Shown: positions 14,541 to 16,359 of the stretch, piece after piece
Layout: each line of letters opens with the position of its first letter
How positions within the stretch are numbered: the stretch's first letter is position 1
DNA from: Candidatus Hydrothermarchaeota archaeon
GTDB lineage: Archaea; Hydrothermarchaeota; Hydrothermarchaeia; Hydrothermarchaeales; WAQR01
Direction: 5' to 3'
Assembly (NCBI GenBank): GCA_015520145.1
Contig: WAQR01000220.1
Coordinates: 1 to 16,359, forward strand
DNA: 16,359 nucleotides
Made by a program: the position numbers and the translations under genes
The notes under the pieces: model-generated
The model's database searches: none
What the model was told of the DNA's origin: nothing
The model's input: only the letters and a program-made list of their open reading frames with translations

Positions 14541-15074
14541 ATGAAAATATCTATTGGTTTTGGAATTCTTGTAACCGCTGTGATTATTGCCTTTTTTCTG
14601 ATACAATTTTCAGATAGGAGTAGTGATAACCTGCCAGAAAATGAGGACGTGCAGGACTTCGATATCGCCCTTATCAGCGAAAGGAGCGGGGACGATGCAA
14701 TTTCTGAAGTGAAAATGATGCATGGGGGCAGTGGAAGGTTAAAACTTGTAGACGTTCGTATCCAAGATTATCTGACCAGTGACGGCCGGCCGATAAAGGT
14801 CTGGATTGGGATAGCTGAAAACGAAACTTCTGCAGATGAGATGCTAGCGGAAATGGAATCAGGGATTAGATATTCGAACTCTTTTATGCCGACTGGTAAT
14901 ATCACGTCTGATGACGTCGTGGTCTATACTGCCGCAGGGATGGGGATGAGAAATTTTTATTTTGCGAGTGGAGATTCGGTCATCTGGGTTGCAGGCGATT
15001 TGAGTGATGATGAGTTTTTAAAGTTGCTCCTGCAAGGATCATTTACCTCTTCAAATTCCCAAAAACCTGGTTGA
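14541..15074 (+). CDS. Unrecognised membrane-anchored exported protein
   Basis: A 177-residue protein with one N-terminal hydrophobic helix (about residues 5-24, GFGILVTAVIIAFFLIQF), followed by an acidic, soluble region rich in Asp, Glu and Ser. There is no Cys for a lipobox and no haem-binding CxxCH motif. I do not recognise the family. The orientation suggests an extracytoplasmic domain. It begins 15 bases after ccmF with AGGA at 14526-14529 and no promoter between, so it is probably co-transcribed and may assist cytochrome maturation or act at the cell surface. The extracytoplasmic part alternates predicted strands and helices (KVWIGIAENETSADEM, VVYTAAGMGMRNFYFASG, VIWVAGDLSDDEFLKLLL), consistent with a compact alpha/beta fold. 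Confidence 0.75.
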   Translation: MKISIGFGILVTAVIIAFFLIQFSDRSSDNLPENEDVQDFDIALISERSGDDAISEVKMMHGGSGRLKLVDVRIQDYLTSDGRPIKVWIGIAENETSADEMLAEMESGIRYSNSFMPTGNITSDDVVVYTAAGMGMRNFYFASGDSVIWVAGDLSDDEFLKLLLQGSFTSSNSQKPG

Positions 15075-15107
15075 ACCGAAACCCTTTTCTACCTTATCAA
15101 TGAATCG

Positions 15108-15118
15108 TTAATTATTTA
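15108..15118 (+). promoter_or_regulatory. Candidate TATA box for the epimerase gene
   Basis: TTAATTATTTA lies 74-84 bases before the epimerase start. Transcription from it would begin near 15140, inside the hairpin region described next, or slightly earlier. The position is suggestive but not decisive. Confidence 0.35.
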
Positions 15119-15125
15119 GGCTGAA

Positions 15126-15168
15126 AAAAGGGCGGGAAGTGCTACCGCCTGTACCCATCCCGGCTTTT
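15126..15168 (+). promoter_or_regulatory. Leader with two mutually exclusive hairpins before the epimerase gene
   Basis: AAAAG (15126-15130) and CGGGA (15133-15137) can pair with TCCCG (15158-15162) and CTTTT (15164-15168), forming a terminator-like stem ending in T residues. Alternatively GGCGG (15131-15135) pairs exactly with CCGCC (15145-15149) in a shorter hairpin. The two share bases and cannot coexist. This could be a simple terminator of the ccmF cluster or a regulatory leader. I recognise no known riboswitch class. Confidence 0.4.
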
Positions 15169-15191
15169 AGTCTAATCGACAGGTGAAGAAA

Positions 15192-16148
15192 TTGAAGGTT
15201 CTGGTAACTGGTTGCGCAGGTTTTGTCGGGTCACACCTTACCGAACGCCTGCTAAACGATGGATTCGAGGTTTTGGGGATTGATTCTTTTCTGGATTACT
15301 ATTCAGAGAAGATTAAAGAGGCAAACTTAAAAAATGCCAGAAAAAATCCCAGGTTTGAATTCATCAAAGCAGACATCCTGGAACTGGAGCTTAAAGACGT
15401 GCTTGAAGGGGTTGATTGTATCTTCCATCAAGCAGCTCAGGCAGGGGTGAGGTCAAGCTGGGGCGACAGCTTCCAGATATACACAAACAGCAACATACTT
15501 GCCACACAAAGGCTTCTTGAAGCGTGTGCCAGGGACAGGGGTGAGAGGGGTATAAGACGATTTGTTTATGCATCGTCGTCCTCGGTTTATGGTGATACCA
15601 AGTCCCTGCCGACATGTGAACACGAATTACCAAGACCCATCTCACCTTATGGTGTATCAAAACTTGCAGGAGAACACCTGTGCTATCTGTACTGGAAAAA
15701 TTTCGGTGTCCCGACAATCGCTTTGAGATATTTCACGGTCTACGGTCCAAGGCAGAGGCCGGATATGGCATTTTATAAATTCATAGATGCAATCTTCAAT
15801 AGCAGAAAGATTACAATATACGGAGATGGAAACCAGACCAGGGACTTCACCTTTGTATCTGACATTGTGGAGGCCAACATCCTCGCAATCGATGGTGGTG
15901 AGGACGGGAATGTTTATAATATCGGCGGCGGCTCGAGAATATCTGTAAATAGAATTATAGACATACTTGAGAAAATAACAGGCAAAAATGCAGTGGTGGA
16001 ACATACAAAGACACAGAAAGGCGATGTCAAAGATACGTATGCGGATATATCAAAGGCAGAAGCGGATTTGGGATATAAATCGAGAGTGTCAATAGAGGAA
16101 GGGTTAAAAAAACAGGTGATGTGGCACAGGGAACATGCTCAGATTTAG
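15192..16148 (+). CDS. NAD-dependent nucleotide-sugar epimerase/dehydratase
   Basis: A 318-residue member of the extended short-chain dehydrogenase family, related to UDP-glucose/UDP-glucuronate 4-epimerases. The N-terminal loop VTGCAGFVGSHL carries the GxxGxxG NAD-binding motif (residues 7-13). YASSSSVYG contains the catalytic Ser/Thr region, and Tyr153 with Lys157 in SPYGVSK form the YxxxK catalytic pair. RYFTVYGPRQRPDMAF, GDGNQTRDF and NIGGG are typical downstream motifs. It would change a sugar nucleotide for cell-surface glycan or glycolipid synthesis; the exact substrate cannot be read. I chose TTG 15192 because AGGTGA (15181-15186) lies five bases before it. The alternative GTG 15183 overlaps that ribosome binding site and has none of its own; it would add three residues. 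Confidence 0.88.
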   Translation: MKVLVTGCAGFVGSHLTERLLNDGFEVLGIDSFLDYYSEKIKEANLKNARKNPRFEFIKADILELELKDVLEGVDCIFHQAAQAGVRSSWGDSFQIYTNSNILATQRLLEACARDRGERGIRRFVYASSSSVYGDTKSLPTCEHELPRPISPYGVSKLAGEHLCYLYWKNFGVPTIALRYFTVYGPRQRPDMAFYKFIDAIFNSRKITIYGDGNQTRDFTFVSDIVEANILAIDGGEDGNVYNIGGGSRISVNRIIDILEKITGKNAVVEHTKTQKGDVKDTYADISKAEADLGYKSRVSIEEGLKKQVMWHREHAQI

Positions 16149-16216
16149 GTGTTGACATCATCCAGATTAAATATTCAGGATACCAGAAGCTGGTCTTACC
16201 CGATGATACTATCTCC

Positions 16217-16359
16217 TCACTTCACCCACTTCCCGCCCTCTTCCTTAAGCTTTTTTATCACCTTTTTTTCTTCTGCAATTGTCTCGTATATCTTCTCAGC
16301 TTCTTCCAGTGCCCCTGTCTCTATTTTTCTCTTGGAATTTTCCTTCAAAGTCTGGATTA
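16217..16359 (-). CDS. C-terminal end of a minus-strand gene, cut by the window
   Basis: An open minus-strand frame enters at the right edge and ends at a TGA at 16219-16217. The visible 46 residues are very rich in Lys and Glu (IETGALEEAEKIYETIAEEK, ending GGKWVK) and look helical. There is no stop in this frame to the edge and its composition resembles genuine archaeal protein. No family can be named from this piece. It is convergent with the epimerase gene, 68 bases apart. Confidence 0.55.
   Translation of the reverse strand, partial: IQTLKENSKRKIETGALEEAEKIYETIAEEKKVIKKLKEEGGKWVK
16251..16269 (+). terminator. T tracts downstream of the epimerase gene
   Basis: Runs of six T (16251-16256) and seven T (16263-16269) follow the epimerase stop by about 100 bases on the plus strand. 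They could terminate its transcript, but they lie inside the minus-strand gene, where they encode Lys-rich sequence, so their role is uncertain. Confidence 0.35.

Overview
This window looks like a chromosomal segment of a euryarchaeal-type (Halobacteriota-like) archaeon with c-type cytochromes. The archaeal assignment rests on a full-length Pelota (aPelota/Dom34), a DUF63 membrane protein, an archaeal-length TruD, AT-rich TATA-like elements placed about 25-40 bases before starts, starts with almost no leader, and frequent GTG starts. A large CcmF-type haem lyase next to a membrane-anchored thioredoxin points to extracytoplasmic cytochrome c maturation. That combination fits methanogen-related or anaerobic alkane/methane-oxidising lineages, but the exact clade cannot be fixed from the sequence alone.

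Layout, left to right. (1) 1-288 is gene-free and full of short tandem duplications. (2) 289-1689 encodes a sugar-phosphate nucleotidyltransferase fused to a CDP-alcohol phosphatidyltransferase. (3) 1771-3006 is the tRNA pseudouridine synthase TruD. (4) 3115-3924 is a DUF362 protein. (5) 4070-7288 is a tight cluster: a soluble PAS histidine kinase, a stand-alone receiver protein 4 bases later, and pelA overlapping the receiver gene by ATGA. (6) 7472-9140 holds a 55-residue membrane peptide and the potassium channel subunit TrkH. Its partner TrkA lies tail-to-tail on the minus strand (9137-9778), and the two stop codons share one TTAA. (7) 9779-10502 is about 700 bases without a convincing gene, with a probable transposase remnant and inverted repeats. 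(8) 10503-11378 is a DUF63 membrane protein. (9) 11512-15074 is a cytochrome c maturation cluster: anchored thioredoxin, CcmF overlapping it by four bases, and an unrecognised anchored exported protein. (10) 15192-16148 is a nucleotide-sugar epimerase preceded by a leader with two competing hairpins. (11) 16217-16359 is the C-terminal end of a minus-strand gene cut by the window edge.

How the genes work together. The thioredoxin-like protein probably supplies reductant to apocytochrome cysteines, and CcmF ligates haem outside the membrane. TrkH and TrkA form a potassium uptake system. Pelota rescues stalled ribosomes and TruD modifies tRNA. The kinase and receiver make a signalling pair without a DNA-binding output. 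The two sugar/lipid-headgroup enzymes may serve envelope synthesis.

The most notable observations are: a probable OB-fold domain resembling NrfJ-type periplasmic proteins, inserted in the last extracytoplasmic loop of CcmF; the coupling of a two-component system to pelA; a leader with mutually exclusive hairpins before the epimerase; and a strikingly high density of perfect or near-perfect 6-13 bp tandem duplications in nearly every intergenic gap.
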